Assembly (NCBI GenBank): GCA_036172265.1
Contig: JASFBA010000021.1
Span: 12,729 to 76,728, forward strand
Reading direction: 5' to 3'
DNA: 64,000 nt
Origin: JASFBA01 sp036172265
GTDB taxonomy: Bacteria > Chloroflexota > Chloroflexia > DTKN01
This document shows positions 38,161 to 46,729 of this stretch, one piece after another (within the stretch, counting starts at the first letter, position 1; each line of letters starts with the position of its first letter). Under the pieces are notes generated by a model. The model did no database searches. It was not told where the DNA came from and was given only the letters and a program-made list of their open reading frames with translations. The translations under genes and the position numbers were made by a program.

Positions 38161-38607
38161 ATGAAGACCTGGCAGAAAGTATCGGCGGGAATGCTCGCAG
38201 TGATGACCCTGTTCGCGTTCCTGGTGCCGGCGGCTATGGCCCAGGAGGAAACTGGCTGCGGGTGGATCTTTGCCCATGGGGCCGGAGAAGCCGTCCTGGA
38301 CGGGGACGGTACGGCGACCATCCACGGGCACGGCGTGGGGGTAGTCTGGGTCACCGGAGCCGAAAACCTGGTGGCCCGCGGCATAGGACGCCGCGTGGAC
38401 CTGCCCGACGGCACGGTGCGTTTCGAGGGCTGGCGGGGAACGATCCGCGCTTCCGGGGACGATGTACACATCCGTATGCTGGGCAGCATCATCTCCTTCT
38501 ACGCCCAGGGCTGCGGCAGCGTCTTCCTCCGGGGGTACGGCTGGTATCGAACCGGCCAAGGCAGCGGGTTGTGGTCGCCGGCCGGGGACACCGTCCTCCT
38601 GAAATAG
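38161..38607 (+). CDS. Small secreted Gly-rich beta protein
   Basis: 148 residues with a clear signal peptide (MKTWQKVSAGMLAVMTLFAF, cleavage after AMA). The mature part is rich in Gly, Val and aromatic residues in short repeats (GWIFAHGAGEAVLDGDGTA, GHGVGVVWVTGAENLVARG), suggesting a small beta-helix or beta-roll. I do not recognise a family. A strong AGGAGGT is 6 nt upstream, and a terminator follows at 38647, so it is probably a monocistronic, well-translated exported protein. Confidence 0.8.
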   Translation: MKTWQKVSAGMLAVMTLFAFLVPAAMAQEETGCGWIFAHGAGEAVLDGDGTATIHGHGVGVVWVTGAENLVARGIGRRVDLPDGTVRFEGWRGTIRASGDDVHIRMLGSIISFYAQGCGSVFLRGYGWYRTGQGSGLWSPAGDTVLLK

Positions 38608-38646
38608 GGCCATCTCCATCCGCTGCAGCGGGCTGCAGCAAACCAG

Positions 38647-38673
38647 AGGGGCGACCCGTTGGGTCGCCCCTTT
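38647..38673 (+). terminator. Terminator after the small secreted protein gene
   Basis: An 11-bp perfect stem AGGGGCGACCC/GGGTCGCCCCT with a GTT loop is followed by TTT. Confidence 0.75.
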
Positions 38674-38709
38674 GGCTTTGCAACCGGCCCGGAACCACTT
38701 GGCGTAGTT

Positions 38710-38738
38710 TTGACATAACGGCCCTCTTGCGGTATAAT
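38710..38738 (+). promoter_or_regulatory. xerD operon promoter
   Basis: Perfect consensus TTGACA (38710-38715), a 17-bp spacer and TATAAT (38733-38738). Confidence 0.85.
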
Positions 38739-38791
38739 ACACTGGGCCGGGTGGACCGGCCGATTCGAGCGAATGATCGGAGAGAAAAGCG

Positions 38792-39691
38792 ATGAAAGAG
38801 ATCGAAGAATTTCTGGACTATCTGGAGGTCGAACGCAAATTTTCTCCCCACACCCTCGCCGCCTATCATACCGACCTGACCCAGTTCCACAACTTCCTGC
38901 GGGAACAACGCTCCTTCCAGGGATGGGCCGGTGTGGCCCGTGAGGACATCCTGGCCTTTATGGTCTACCTAAAGGAGCGGAAGTACACCCCCTCGACCAT
39001 CGTCCGCCGTCTCTCGGCGCTCCATTCCTTCTTCGTCTATCTGCTCCGCGAGGGGCGCATCGAGCGCGACCCCTGTGAGGGGCTGGAAATGCCCCAGGTC
39101 GCCCGCCGGCTGCCGCGTGTCCTTTCGATGGAGGAAGTGGATGAACTTCTGGAACTGCCGGCTCGTTCCAGCACCCCTGTTGCCCTGCGCGACCGGGCCA
39201 TGTTGGAGGTGGCCTATGCCACGGGCCTGCGCGTCAGCGAACTGGTGGGGCTGAAACTGGATAGCATCAATCTGACGACCGGCTCTGTCCGCTGCATCGG
39301 AAAGCAGAACCGGGAACGCATCATCCCGTTGAGTGCTACCGCGGTGCAGGCGGTGCAGGAATACCTGGAGATGGGCCGCCCCTACCTGGCCCGCTCTTCC
39401 GCCGAGCAACACCTCTTCCTCAACCGGCGCGGCCGGCCGATGACCCGTCAGGGCTTCTGGCTCATGCTGAAAAAGTACGCCGAGGAAATCGGCCTCTTCG
39501 AAATCACTCCCCACACTCTGCGCCATACTTTCGCCACCCACGCCCTCCAGCGCAAGGCGGACCTGCGTTCCATCCAGGAACTCCTGGGCCATACTTCCAT
39601 CACCACCACCCAGATCTACACCCAACTGGCCACGGAGCAACTCCACGAGGCCTACGAGCAGGCCCACCCGCGGGCAGAGGAAGAAAAGTAG
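38792..39691 (+). CDS. xerD: Site-specific tyrosine recombinase XerC/XerD
   Basis: 299 residues. The SAM-like N-terminal domain is followed by a catalytic domain with the full set: Arg147 (ATGLRVSEL), Lys171, His241 and Arg244 (HTLRH), His267 (LGHTS) and nucleophile Tyr276. The length and motifs match chromosome-dimer resolvases rather than phage integrases, and no att-like repeats or phage genes are near. Whether it is XerC or XerD cannot be settled without its partner. Confidence 0.93.
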   Translation: MKEIEEFLDYLEVERKFSPHTLAAYHTDLTQFHNFLREQRSFQGWAGVAREDILAFMVYLKERKYTPSTIVRRLSALHSFFVYLLREGRIERDPCEGLEMPQVARRLPRVLSMEEVDELLELPARSSTPVALRDRAMLEVAYATGLRVSELVGLKLDSINLTTGSVRCIGKQNRERIIPLSATAVQAVQEYLEMGRPYLARSSAEQHLFLNRRGRPMTRQGFWLMLKKYAEEIGLFEITPHTLRHTFATHALQRKADLRSIQELLGHTSITTTQIYTQLATEQLHEAYEQAHPRAEEEK

Positions 39692-39748
39692 GTGACAATA
39701 AGGATCAAGCCGGCCGAAGAGGCCGGTCCTTTCGGAGGCGGATTCCCT

Positions 39749-41068
39749 ATGACTGCACCCTCTATGGATGTCATCGTCAGCCTGTGCAAGCGGCGCGGCT
39801 TTATCTTCCCCTCCAGCGAGATCTACGGCGGCTTTGGCAGCACCTGGGATTACGGCCCCCTGGGCTCGGAACTCAAGTGCAACGTCAAGCAGGCCTGGTG
39901 GCGAAGCGTCGTCTGGGAACGCCCCGACGTCGAGGGCATTGATGGGGCCATCCTCATGTCCCCGCGCATCTGGGAAGTCTCCGGACACGTCGCCAGTTTC
40001 ACCGATCCGCTGGTGGAGTGCAAATCGTGCCATCAGCGCTTCCGGCCGGATATGCTGGAAGAAAAACGCTGCCCGAACTGCGGCGGCACCGACTTTACCG
40101 AGCCGCGTCAGTTCAATATGATGTTCAAGACCTTTGTCGGGCCGGTGGAGGACGAGGCTTCGGTGGCCTATTTGCGTCCGGAAACCTGCCAGACCATCTT
40201 TGTCAACTTTGAAAACGTCCTCAACACGGCCCGACCGACGCCGAAACTCCCCTTCGGCATCGCCCAGATTGGCAAGGCTTTCCGCAACGAGATCGTCACC
40301 GGCAACTTTACCTTCCGCACCCGCGAGTTCGAGCAGTTCGAACTGGAGTACTTTTGCCGGCCGGAGGACGCCGAACGTATCCACCAGGAATGGATTCAGG
40401 AGCGGCTGCGCTGGTACACCGAACTGGGCATCCGGCCGGAAAACCTGCGGGTGCGAGCGCACGAACCGGAGGAACTGGCCCACTATGCCGCCGCCTGCTA
40501 CGACATCGAGTATCGCTTCCCCGACCCGCTGGGCTGGAAGGAACTGGAGGGCATCGCCAACCGTACCGATTACGACCTGCGCCGGCACAGCGAAGGCAGC
40601 GGCCACCCGCTTCGTTACTTTGACGAGGAGACCGGCCAGCACATCATCCCTTATGTCATCGAGCCCTCCGGCGGGGTGGACCGGGCCGTCCTGGTCTTTC
40701 TCCTCGATGCCTATGATGAGGAGATCGTCCGGGGGGAAAAGCGGGTGGTGTTACGACTGCATCCCCTGCTGGCCCCGATCAAGGTGGCCGTCTTCCCGTT
40801 GAAGCGAAACGTCCCGGCCCTGGTGGAAATGGCCCAGGAGATCGCCCGGAGTCTCCGCCCGCATATGCGCACCATCTACGACGACACCGGAGCCATCGGC
40901 CGGCTCTACCGGCGCATGGACGAGGTCGGCACCCCCTACTGCATCACCGTGGACTTTCAGAGCCTGGAGGACCGCACCGTCACCGTCCGCGACCGGGATA
41001 CCATGGAGCAGGACAGGGTGCATGTGGAAGAGTTGCTGCCTTACCTGCGCGAACGGATTCCATGGTAG
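39749..41068 (+). CDS. glyS: Glycyl-tRNA synthetase, alpha2 dimer type
   Basis: 439 residues from ATG 39749 (GGAGGCGG upstream); the frame is open back to the xerD stop. It is the class II archaeal/eukaryotic-type enzyme: motif 2 (GKAFRNEI, FRTREFEQFELEYF), motif 3 region (EPSGGVDRAVLVFL) and the tetrapeptide-rich FNMMF segment. A short Zn-ribbon-like insertion has CKSC and CPNC near residues 90-115. The C-terminal anticodon-binding domain is at about 335-435. It charges tRNA-Gly. Confidence 0.95.
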   Translation: MTAPSMDVIVSLCKRRGFIFPSSEIYGGFGSTWDYGPLGSELKCNVKQAWWRSVVWERPDVEGIDGAILMSPRIWEVSGHVASFTDPLVECKSCHQRFRPDMLEEKRCPNCGGTDFTEPRQFNMMFKTFVGPVEDEASVAYLRPETCQTIFVNFENVLNTARPTPKLPFGIAQIGKAFRNEIVTGNFTFRTREFEQFELEYFCRPEDAERIHQEWIQERLRWYTELGIRPENLRVRAHEPEELAHYAAACYDIEYRFPDPLGWKELEGIANRTDYDLRRHSEGSGHPLRYFDEETGQHIIPYVIEPSGGVDRAVLVFLLDAYDEEIVRGEKRVVLRLHPLLAPIKVAVFPLKRNVPALVEMAQEIARSLRPHMRTIYDDTGAIGRLYRRMDEVGTPYCITVDFQSLEDRTVTVRDRDTMEQDRVHVEELLPYLRERIPW

Positions 41069-41952
41069 CGGGAATATTCTTGGACGCCAAGTCGCTATTA
41101 GACCTCTCCCTGGCCGATCTGCTTCCGGTCCTGGAGGAAAAGGCCCGGGCCGGCGGTTGCCCGCTGTGCGCCTCCTGTACCGGCAGGTGTATGGAACGGG
41201 CGCGGGAACTCCTGTCCCCCCAGGCCGGGTACTGGGCGGCCCGCTTTCGGGAAGGAGAACCGGCGGAGATCCTGGCCGGCCTGATGGACCATACGCTACT
41301 CAAGCCCGAAGCCACACCGGCCCAGATCGAAACGCTCTGCCGCGAAGCCCTCCGGCATCGCTTCTTCTCCGTCTGCGTGAACCCGCGTTATGTGCCGCAG
41401 TGCGTGCGAGTCCTTCGGGGAAGCCGCGTGCTGGTCTGCACGGTGGCCGGCTTCCCCTTGGGCGCAACCTCGACCTACGCCAAGGTCGAGGAAACCCGCC
41501 AGGCCGTCCGGGACGGGGCGAGAGAAGTGGATATGGTGCTTTCCATCGGCGACCTGAAGGCCGGGAACACGGACGTCGTCCAGGAGGAAATCGCCCGCTT
41601 GGCCGAGGTCTGCCACACCGCCGAAGCCCGACTCAAGGTGATCCTCGAGACAGCCCTGTTGGACGATGCCGAGAAGGTGCGGGCCTGCGAACTGGCCGTG
41701 GCGGCCGGGGCCGATTTCGTCAAGACCTCCACCGGCTTTGCCTCTGGTGGAGCCACGGTGTACGATGTGCTGCTAATGCGCCACACCGTGGGGGAGAGGG
41801 CGGGGGTGAAGGCCGCCGGAGGCATCCGCACCGTCGAAGATGCCCTGAAGGTGCTGGTGGCCGGAGCCAGTCGCCTGGGGGCCAGTGCCGGAGTGCGGCT
41901 GGTGGAAGAAGCGCGCACGATATCTGGGAAGAAGAGTGCCGACGAGTTGTAG
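41062..41952 (+). CDS. deoC: Deoxyribose-phosphate aldolase with Cys-rich N-terminal extension
   Basis: 296 residues, about 70 more than a typical DeoC. The TIM-barrel begins near residue 74 (LMDHTLLKPEAT), with Asp157 (EVDMVLSIG), the Schiff-base Lys221 (FVKTSTGF) and Lys250 (GVKAAGGIRT). It cleaves 2-deoxyribose 5-phosphate to acetaldehyde and glyceraldehyde 3-phosphate. The extension holds four closely spaced cysteines (33, 36, 39, 43 in CPLCASCTGRC), a pattern fit for zinc or Fe-S. It overlaps the glyS 3' end by 7 bp, so translation is probably coupled. Confidence 0.93.
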   Translation: MVAGIFLDAKSLLDLSLADLLPVLEEKARAGGCPLCASCTGRCMERARELLSPQAGYWAARFREGEPAEILAGLMDHTLLKPEATPAQIETLCREALRHRFFSVCVNPRYVPQCVRVLRGSRVLVCTVAGFPLGATSTYAKVEETRQAVRDGAREVDMVLSIGDLKAGNTDVVQEEIARLAEVCHTAEARLKVILETALLDDAEKVRACELAVAAGADFVKTSTGFASGGATVYDVLLMRHTVGERAGVKAAGGIRTVEDALKVLVAGASRLGASAGVRLVEEARTISGKKSADEL

Positions 41953-42041
41953 CACGTGGATTGGAACCGCTTGACCGATGAAGGCCGGCCCCGGGCATCC
42001 ACAATTACCTTGGGGACTCGGCGGTCCCCTAGGAGGAGGCT

Positions 42042-42584
42042 ATGGAACGTGGGGAAAGGCCGGTTGCGGGCCGTGCGGAAAAAGTTTCTCCTTTTCCAGC
42101 CCCTTTTCGCCCTCTGCTGGAAGCGCTCCTTGCGGCCTGCCAGGAGTATTACGGGGACCGTCTGGTTGCCCTGGCCGTCTTCGGCTCCCTGGGGCGGGGG
42201 ACGGCCGGCCCGGAGTCGGATGTAGACTTCATGATCGTTTGCCGAGACCTGCCCTCAGGACGCATCCCCCGGGTGGAAGAGTTCTGCGCCCGGGTGGAGC
42301 CGGCCCTGGAGACGCTTCTAACGCAACTATCCGCCCGGGGAGTTCACACGCGGCTGTCGCCCGTTTTCAAGACGCCCGAGGAACTCGAGGCCGGCAGCCC
42401 GTTGCTCCTGGATATGGTGGAAGATGCGGTGATCCTCTACGATCCGGAGGGCATTCTGGCCGGCCGGCTTCGGCGCCTGCGGGAACGGCTGGCCGAACTG
42501 GGAGCCCGGCGGGTCTGGCGGGGCGAGCAGTGGTACTGGGATTTGAAGCCGGATTATCGCCCAGGTGAGGTATTTGAGCTGTGA
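42042..42584 (+). CDS. MNT-type nucleotidyltransferase domain protein
   Basis: 180 residues. The polymerase-beta-like motif is GSLGRG at 48-53 with SDVD (Asp60, Asp62), the GSxxRG...SDxD signature of minimal nucleotidyltransferases. The C-terminal WYWDLKPDYRPGEVFEL is shared with members paired to HEPN genes. AGGAGGAGG precedes the ATG. It overlaps the HEPN gene by 4 bp. Such pairs include toxin-antitoxin systems in which the MNT protein AMPylates the HEPN toxin. Confidence 0.87.
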   Translation: MERGERPVAGRAEKVSPFPAPFRPLLEALLAACQEYYGDRLVALAVFGSLGRGTAGPESDVDFMIVCRDLPSGRIPRVEEFCARVEPALETLLTQLSARGVHTRLSPVFKTPEELEAGSPLLLDMVEDAVILYDPEGILAGRLRRLRERLAELGARRVWRGEQWYWDLKPDYRPGEVFEL

Positions 42585-42997
42585 AAAACACCACGCTGGC
42601 CCAGAGTTACCTGATCAAAGCCCGTCTGCGGCTTGATTTTCTCTCCTCCCTCCTCGATGCCGGTGGGTATTCCGACGTTGTGCACAAGGCCCAGGAGATC
42701 GTAGAACTGGCCCTCAAAGGGATGCTCCGTCAGGTAGGAGTAGAGCCGCCCAAATGGCACGACGTCGGCCCCCTTCTCTTGGAGCATCGTCTTCGTTTTC
42801 CCCCCGATGTAGTTCCGGAATTGGAAACCTTGGCCGAGATCTCGCGGTGGCTGCGCCATGAACGCGAGTTTGCCTTCTACGGAGAGGTGGACCTGATCCC
42901 AACCGAGCAATATGCCCGGCAGGATGCCGTGCGAGCCCTCGCCGACGCCCGCAAGGTGGTTCAGGTGGCCTCCCGGGTGATTCCGCTGCCGGAGTAG
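42581..42997 (+). CDS. HEPN domain protein
   Basis: 138 residues from GTG 42581, all-helical HEPN type (SYLIKARLRLDFLSSLL, HKAQEIVELALKGML). The RX4-6H ribonuclease motif of toxic HEPN proteins is not seen; RHEREFAFYGE has its His before the expected position. It may be a non-nucleolytic substrate-binding partner of the MNT protein rather than a toxin. It is translationally coupled to the MNT gene and ends 4 bp before the glycosyltransferase gene. Confidence 0.85.
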   Translation: MKNTTLAQSYLIKARLRLDFLSSLLDAGGYSDVVHKAQEIVELALKGMLRQVGVEPPKWHDVGPLLLEHRLRFPPDVVPELETLAEISRWLRHEREFAFYGEVDLIPTEQYARQDAVRALADARKVVQVASRVIPLPE

Positions 42998-43001
42998 AAG
43001 G

Positions 43002-44225
43002 ATGCGCATCCTTTACCTCAGCCAGTACTTCCCTCCCGAGGTCGGCGCTACCCAGACGCGGGCCTATGAACTGGCCCAAGGGCTCGTTCAGGCCGGCCAT
43101 GCCGTCACTATGCTGACCGAGGTGCCCAACCACCCGGAGGGGATCATCCGGCCGGAGTATCGGGGACGCTTCTGGGTACGGGAGGAACTGGACGGCATTG
43201 ATGTCATCCGCGTCTGGGTCTGGACCTCCCCGGTCAAGACCATGCGCACCCGCCTGGCCTTCTACTGGACCTTTATGTTCAACGCTACCCTGGCCGGGCT
43301 GCTCCGGGCCCGGGGACGCTACGACCTTCTCTATGCCACCTCGCCGCCGCTCTTCGTGGGGGGAGCGGCGCTTGCGCTTTCCTACTTGCGACGCATCCCC
43401 ATGGTCTTTGAAGTGCGCGACCTCTGGCCGGAGTCGGCGGTGGCGCTGGGGGAACTCCGGAACCCGCGCTTTATCCGCTGGGCCACCGCCCTGGAGGAGC
43501 GCTGCTACCGGCGTGCCCGGCGCATCGTCGTGGTCACCGAGGGCATCCGCCGGCGGCTGCTGGAACGCGGCTTCCCGGCGGAGAAGATCGCCCTCATCCC
43601 CAACGGGGCCAATACCGACCTCTTCCGTCCCGAACCGGCGGCCGGCTACGCCCTGCGGAAGGAACTGGGCCTGGAGGAGCGCTTCCTGGTGCTCTATGCC
43701 GGCATCCACGGTGTGGCCCAGGGCCTGGAGACGGTGTTGGATGCGGCCCGGCGGCTTGCGAGTGCACCCCACATCCACTTTCTCCTGGTAGGGGAGGGAC
43801 CCTGCAAGGCCGAATTGGTGCGGAAGAAGGAGGAAATGGGGCTCAGGAACGTTACGATGTTGGAAGGCCGGCCGCGAGAGGAGATGCCGGCCTTTTTCTC
43901 GGCGGCAGATGTGGCTTTGGTTCCGCTACGACGGGTCGAACTCTTCCAGAGCGCCCTGCCCTCCAAGATGTTCGACGCCTGGGCCTGCGCCTGTCCGGTG
44001 GTGTTGAGCATCGCCGGAGAAGCGCAGGAGGTGCTGGAGCAGGCCCAGGCCGGAGTTTACGTCCCGCCGGAGGACTCGGAAGAAATGGCCCGGGCGCTCC
44101 GGGCCCTTTCGCTCGATCGGGAGGCCTGCCGGGAGATGGGTTGGCGTGGCCGGCGCTTTGTGGAAGAGCACTACTCCCGCCAGGCCCAGGCCTGGCAGTT
44201 GGTGAATTTGTTGGAGGGATTGTAA
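43002..44225 (+). CDS. GT4-family glycosyltransferase (WbuB-like)
   Basis: 407 residues of GT-B fold. The N terminus MRILYLSQYFPPEVGATQTR and MVFEVRDLWPESAVALG match the WbuB/colanic-acid type group, which often transfers FucNAc or related sugars. The C-terminal donor site includes ALIPNGANTDLF and SALPSKMFDAWACACPVVLS. There is no membrane helix. It converges on wecB, so both may serve one surface polysaccharide; this link is inference. Confidence 0.92.
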   Translation: MRILYLSQYFPPEVGATQTRAYELAQGLVQAGHAVTMLTEVPNHPEGIIRPEYRGRFWVREELDGIDVIRVWVWTSPVKTMRTRLAFYWTFMFNATLAGLLRARGRYDLLYATSPPLFVGGAALALSYLRRIPMVFEVRDLWPESAVALGELRNPRFIRWATALEERCYRRARRIVVVTEGIRRRLLERGFPAEKIALIPNGANTDLFRPEPAAGYALRKELGLEERFLVLYAGIHGVAQGLETVLDAARRLASAPHIHFLLVGEGPCKAELVRKKEEMGLRNVTMLEGRPREEMPAFFSAADVALVPLRRVELFQSALPSKMFDAWACACPVVLSIAGEAQEVLEQAQAGVYVPPEDSEEMARALRALSLDREACREMGWRGRRFVEEHYSRQAQAWQLVNLLEGL

Positions 44226-44255
44226 CCAAACCGGATCGGCCAAGGCTGCGCCTTC

Positions 44256-45308
44256 CTACTCCACCAATATCCTCACGATCTTTTCCCCCGCCCGGCCGTC
44301 GCCGAAAAGGGCCGGCCGCTTCCCCTGAGGATGAAAGGTGCGCACCGCCTCCACCATACGTTCCACCGACGTTCCCACCAATACGTTCCAGCCGGCCTCC
44401 ACCGTCTCCACCCATTCGGTCTCTTCGCGCAGGGTGAGACAGGGGATGCCCAGCCAGTAGGCCTCCTTCTGTACCCCTCCGGAGTCGGTGAGGATCAGGC
44501 GGGCATTCTTCTCCAGAATCAGCATATCCAGGTAGCCGACCGGCTCGATCAAAAGCACGTTCTCCGCTGGGGAAATGCCCCACCGGGCCAGGGCGCGACG
44601 GGTGCGGGGGTGAAGGGGGAAAACGACCGGTTCGTTGGCGGCGTTCAGGCCGGCGACGATGGCGGACAGGTTTTCGCGGACGTCGGTGTTGCCGGCACGG
44701 TGGATAGTGGCCAGGAGATAGGTGCCGGAAGCCAGTCCCAGCCTTTCCAGGATGTTGGAGCGGCGTTCAGCCAGGGGAAGGCTCTGGAGGAGGATGTCGT
44801 ACATTACATCGCCGACCAGGTGCACGCCGGCGGTGATGCCCTCGCGGGCCAGGTTCTCCACCGCCGTCCGGGTGGGGCAGAAGAGGAGGTCGGAGAGACG
44901 GTCGGCTATGACACGGTTGATCTCTTCGGGCATCGTCCGGTTGAAGGAGCGGAGCCCGGCCTCCACGTGGGCCAGGGGGATTTCCAGTTTGGCCGCCGCC
45001 AGCGCCCCGGCCAGGGTGGAGTTCGTATCGCCATAGACGAGCACCCGATCGGGACGTTCCTCCAGGAGGACGCGCTCGATGCCGATGAGCATCTCCCCGG
45101 TCTGCCGGCCGTGGGAAGCAGAGCCAACCCCCAGATTGACGTCGGGCTGGGGAAGGCCGAGTTCGCGGAAAAAGACGTCCGACATGAGGTCGTCATAGTG
45201 CTGGCCGGTATGGAGCAGCACCTCCTTGTGCTCCCGGCGCAATACCCGACTCACAGCAGCGGCCTTGATGAACTGGGGACGGGCCCCGACGACCGAGACG
45301 ACCTTCAA
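44256..45308 (-). CDS. wecB: UDP-N-acetylglucosamine 2-epimerase (non-hydrolysing)
   Basis: 350 residues from TTG 45308, preceded by CAGGAG and overlapping the previous stop by 4 bp (TTGA); the longer open frame upstream is antisense-frame noise in the GT87-like gene. Family motifs are GARPQFIKAAAV, HTGQHYDDLMSDVFF, VYGDTNSTLAGALAA, HVEAGLRS and TDSGGVQKEA. It interconverts UDP-GlcNAc and UDP-ManNAc for surface glycans. Confidence 0.95.
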   Translation of the reverse strand: MKVVSVVGARPQFIKAAAVSRVLRREHKEVLLHTGQHYDDLMSDVFFRELGLPQPDVNLGVGSASHGRQTGEMLIGIERVLLEERPDRVLVYGDTNSTLAGALAAAKLEIPLAHVEAGLRSFNRTMPEEINRVIADRLSDLLFCPTRTAVENLAREGITAGVHLVGDVMYDILLQSLPLAERRSNILERLGLASGTYLLATIHRAGNTDVRENLSAIVAGLNAANEPVVFPLHPRTRRALARWGISPAENVLLIEPVGYLDMLILEKNARLILTDSGGVQKEAYWLGIPCLTLREETEWVETVEAGWNVLVGTSVERMVEAVRTFHPQGKRPALFGDGRAGEKIVRILVE

Positions 45309-46726
45309 GAGCGGACTCCTGGGTTTCCACGCCCTGTTTCCCGGCTCAGGTTGCCTCCAGGACCAAGCACCTCCCCCAGCGAACGCCCTACCAGGAAGAG
45401 GTTCAACCCCAGCGTCGTCAGCCCGATCAGGTTGAAGGCCAGTTCCGAGGTGAGGGCGTAGAGGATGGGGAAGAGCGCCACCGGCACATAGAGCCAGAGA
45501 TACAGGGTTTTCCAGGACACCCGGCCCTGGCTGTAGACGAGAAGGAGGGGAAGGATCAGGGGCAGTCCGGTGTAGATGTGCATATGCCAGGAAATGGCGC
45601 AGGTGGCGGCGTAGGTGCCGAGGAGGACAAAGCCGAAGGAAGGGGAGGAGGCCTCCGGCCGGCGTGACCAGAGCACCAACCCGGCGACGGCGGTTGCCAC
45701 CATCCCGATAACGGCCGGCACCCAGGCCAGGGCGGCGGGCAGAACCAGCCCGAGGTTGGCTGCCAGCGAGCGCCAGTTCATCATCAACTGGGGGTTGATG
45801 GTGCGGTTCTCCCCGAAGGAGGCCTTGAGGTAAAGGTTCCCCACCGCCAGGAGGCCGTCGGTTCCGACCAGGGCCACTGAAAGGAACAGGATGAGAGAGG
45901 CCAGCAGGATGAAGCCGGCCAGTGTCCGAAAACGTCGGCCGAGGATCAGTCCAGGGAGAAAAAGGACGAGCACCTGCCACTTCAGGAACAGGCCGGCCAG
46001 CCAGAGACCGGCCCGAAAATCCCGGCCCCGAATCAAGGCCAGGATGAACTCGCCCATACAGACAAGCAATAAAACGTTGACCTGCCCGGCTAGAAGGCTG
46101 GTGAAGACAGGTATGCTGAACACCATGCGGGAGAGGATGCCCCAGTCCAGATGGTCCTGCAGGGCCTTGCGAAAACGCCAGAGGTAAAGGACGAGGAGCA
46201 GGACGTTCAGGCCGGTCCAGAGGTAGAAACTGGTGCGGGGATCAAAGAGGAGAAGCGGCAGGAACAGGAGGACAAAGGCCGGCAGGTAGTAGGTAGGAGC
46301 GTAGTCATAGCCGTCGAAGCCGGTGCCGAAGATGCCCTGGTCGTACCAGGGCTTTTGGAACTCGTTCTGCTTGGCCGGGTCGTAGATCGCGCCGAAGCCG
46401 TATTTCCAGGCGATCTCGGCCGAGGCACGGAAGGTCCGAAAATCCACGCCCAGATGGTTGACGACCCGCCCCGTCCAGAGGAAAAAGAGGCCAAAGGCCA
46501 GGTAGAAGAGGCCCAGCATGGCCAGGGCAAGGTTCAGCCACCCCCGAAGGCCCAGGGCGTGAAAGGGCAGTCTTCGGGCAACCCGTCGAGGAGGGCCCTT
46601 CGCCCTGAGGCGCCGCACCGTCCCTGCCCTGGGCCGGGCCAGGCCGTTTCTGGCCAGGCCGGCCAGGAACGCCTGCCACCGGCGCTCCAGACGCAGCCTC
46701 TCGCCAGGAGGAAGGACGAAGGACAT
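45305..46726 (-). CDS. GT87/DUF2029-like polytopic membrane glycosyltransferase
   Basis: 473 residues. A basic N-terminal 60 residues is followed by about ten transmembrane segments. The first loop contains VDFRTFRASAEIAW and YDPAKQNEFQKPWY, the DxxxY-type acidic loop of GT-C mannosyltransferase-like (GT87) proteins that use polyprenyl-phosphate sugars. It lies 3 bp after the P-type ATPase gene and overlaps wecB. Confidence 0.83.
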   Translation of the reverse strand: MSFVLPPGERLRLERRWQAFLAGLARNGLARPRAGTVRRLRAKGPPRRVARRLPFHALGLRGWLNLALAMLGLFYLAFGLFFLWTGRVVNHLGVDFRTFRASAEIAWKYGFGAIYDPAKQNEFQKPWYDQGIFGTGFDGYDYAPTYYLPAFVLLFLPLLLFDPRTSFYLWTGLNVLLLVLYLWRFRKALQDHLDWGILSRMVFSIPVFTSLLAGQVNVLLLVCMGEFILALIRGRDFRAGLWLAGLFLKWQVLVLFLPGLILGRRFRTLAGFILLASLILFLSVALVGTDGLLAVGNLYLKASFGENRTINPQLMMNWRSLAANLGLVLPAALAWVPAVIGMVATAVAGLVLWSRRPEASSPSFGFVLLGTYAATCAISWHMHIYTGLPLILPLLLVYSQGRVSWKTLYLWLYVPVALFPILYALTSELAFNLIGLTTLGLNLFLVGRSLGEVLGPGGNLSRETGRGNPGVRS

Positions 46727-46729
46727 CCG

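Noticed and set aside
45309..45980. N-terminal extension of wecB
   Set aside because: It lies entirely inside the GT87-like gene in another frame; the epimerase fold begins right at TTG 45308 with a Shine-Dalgarno sequence.
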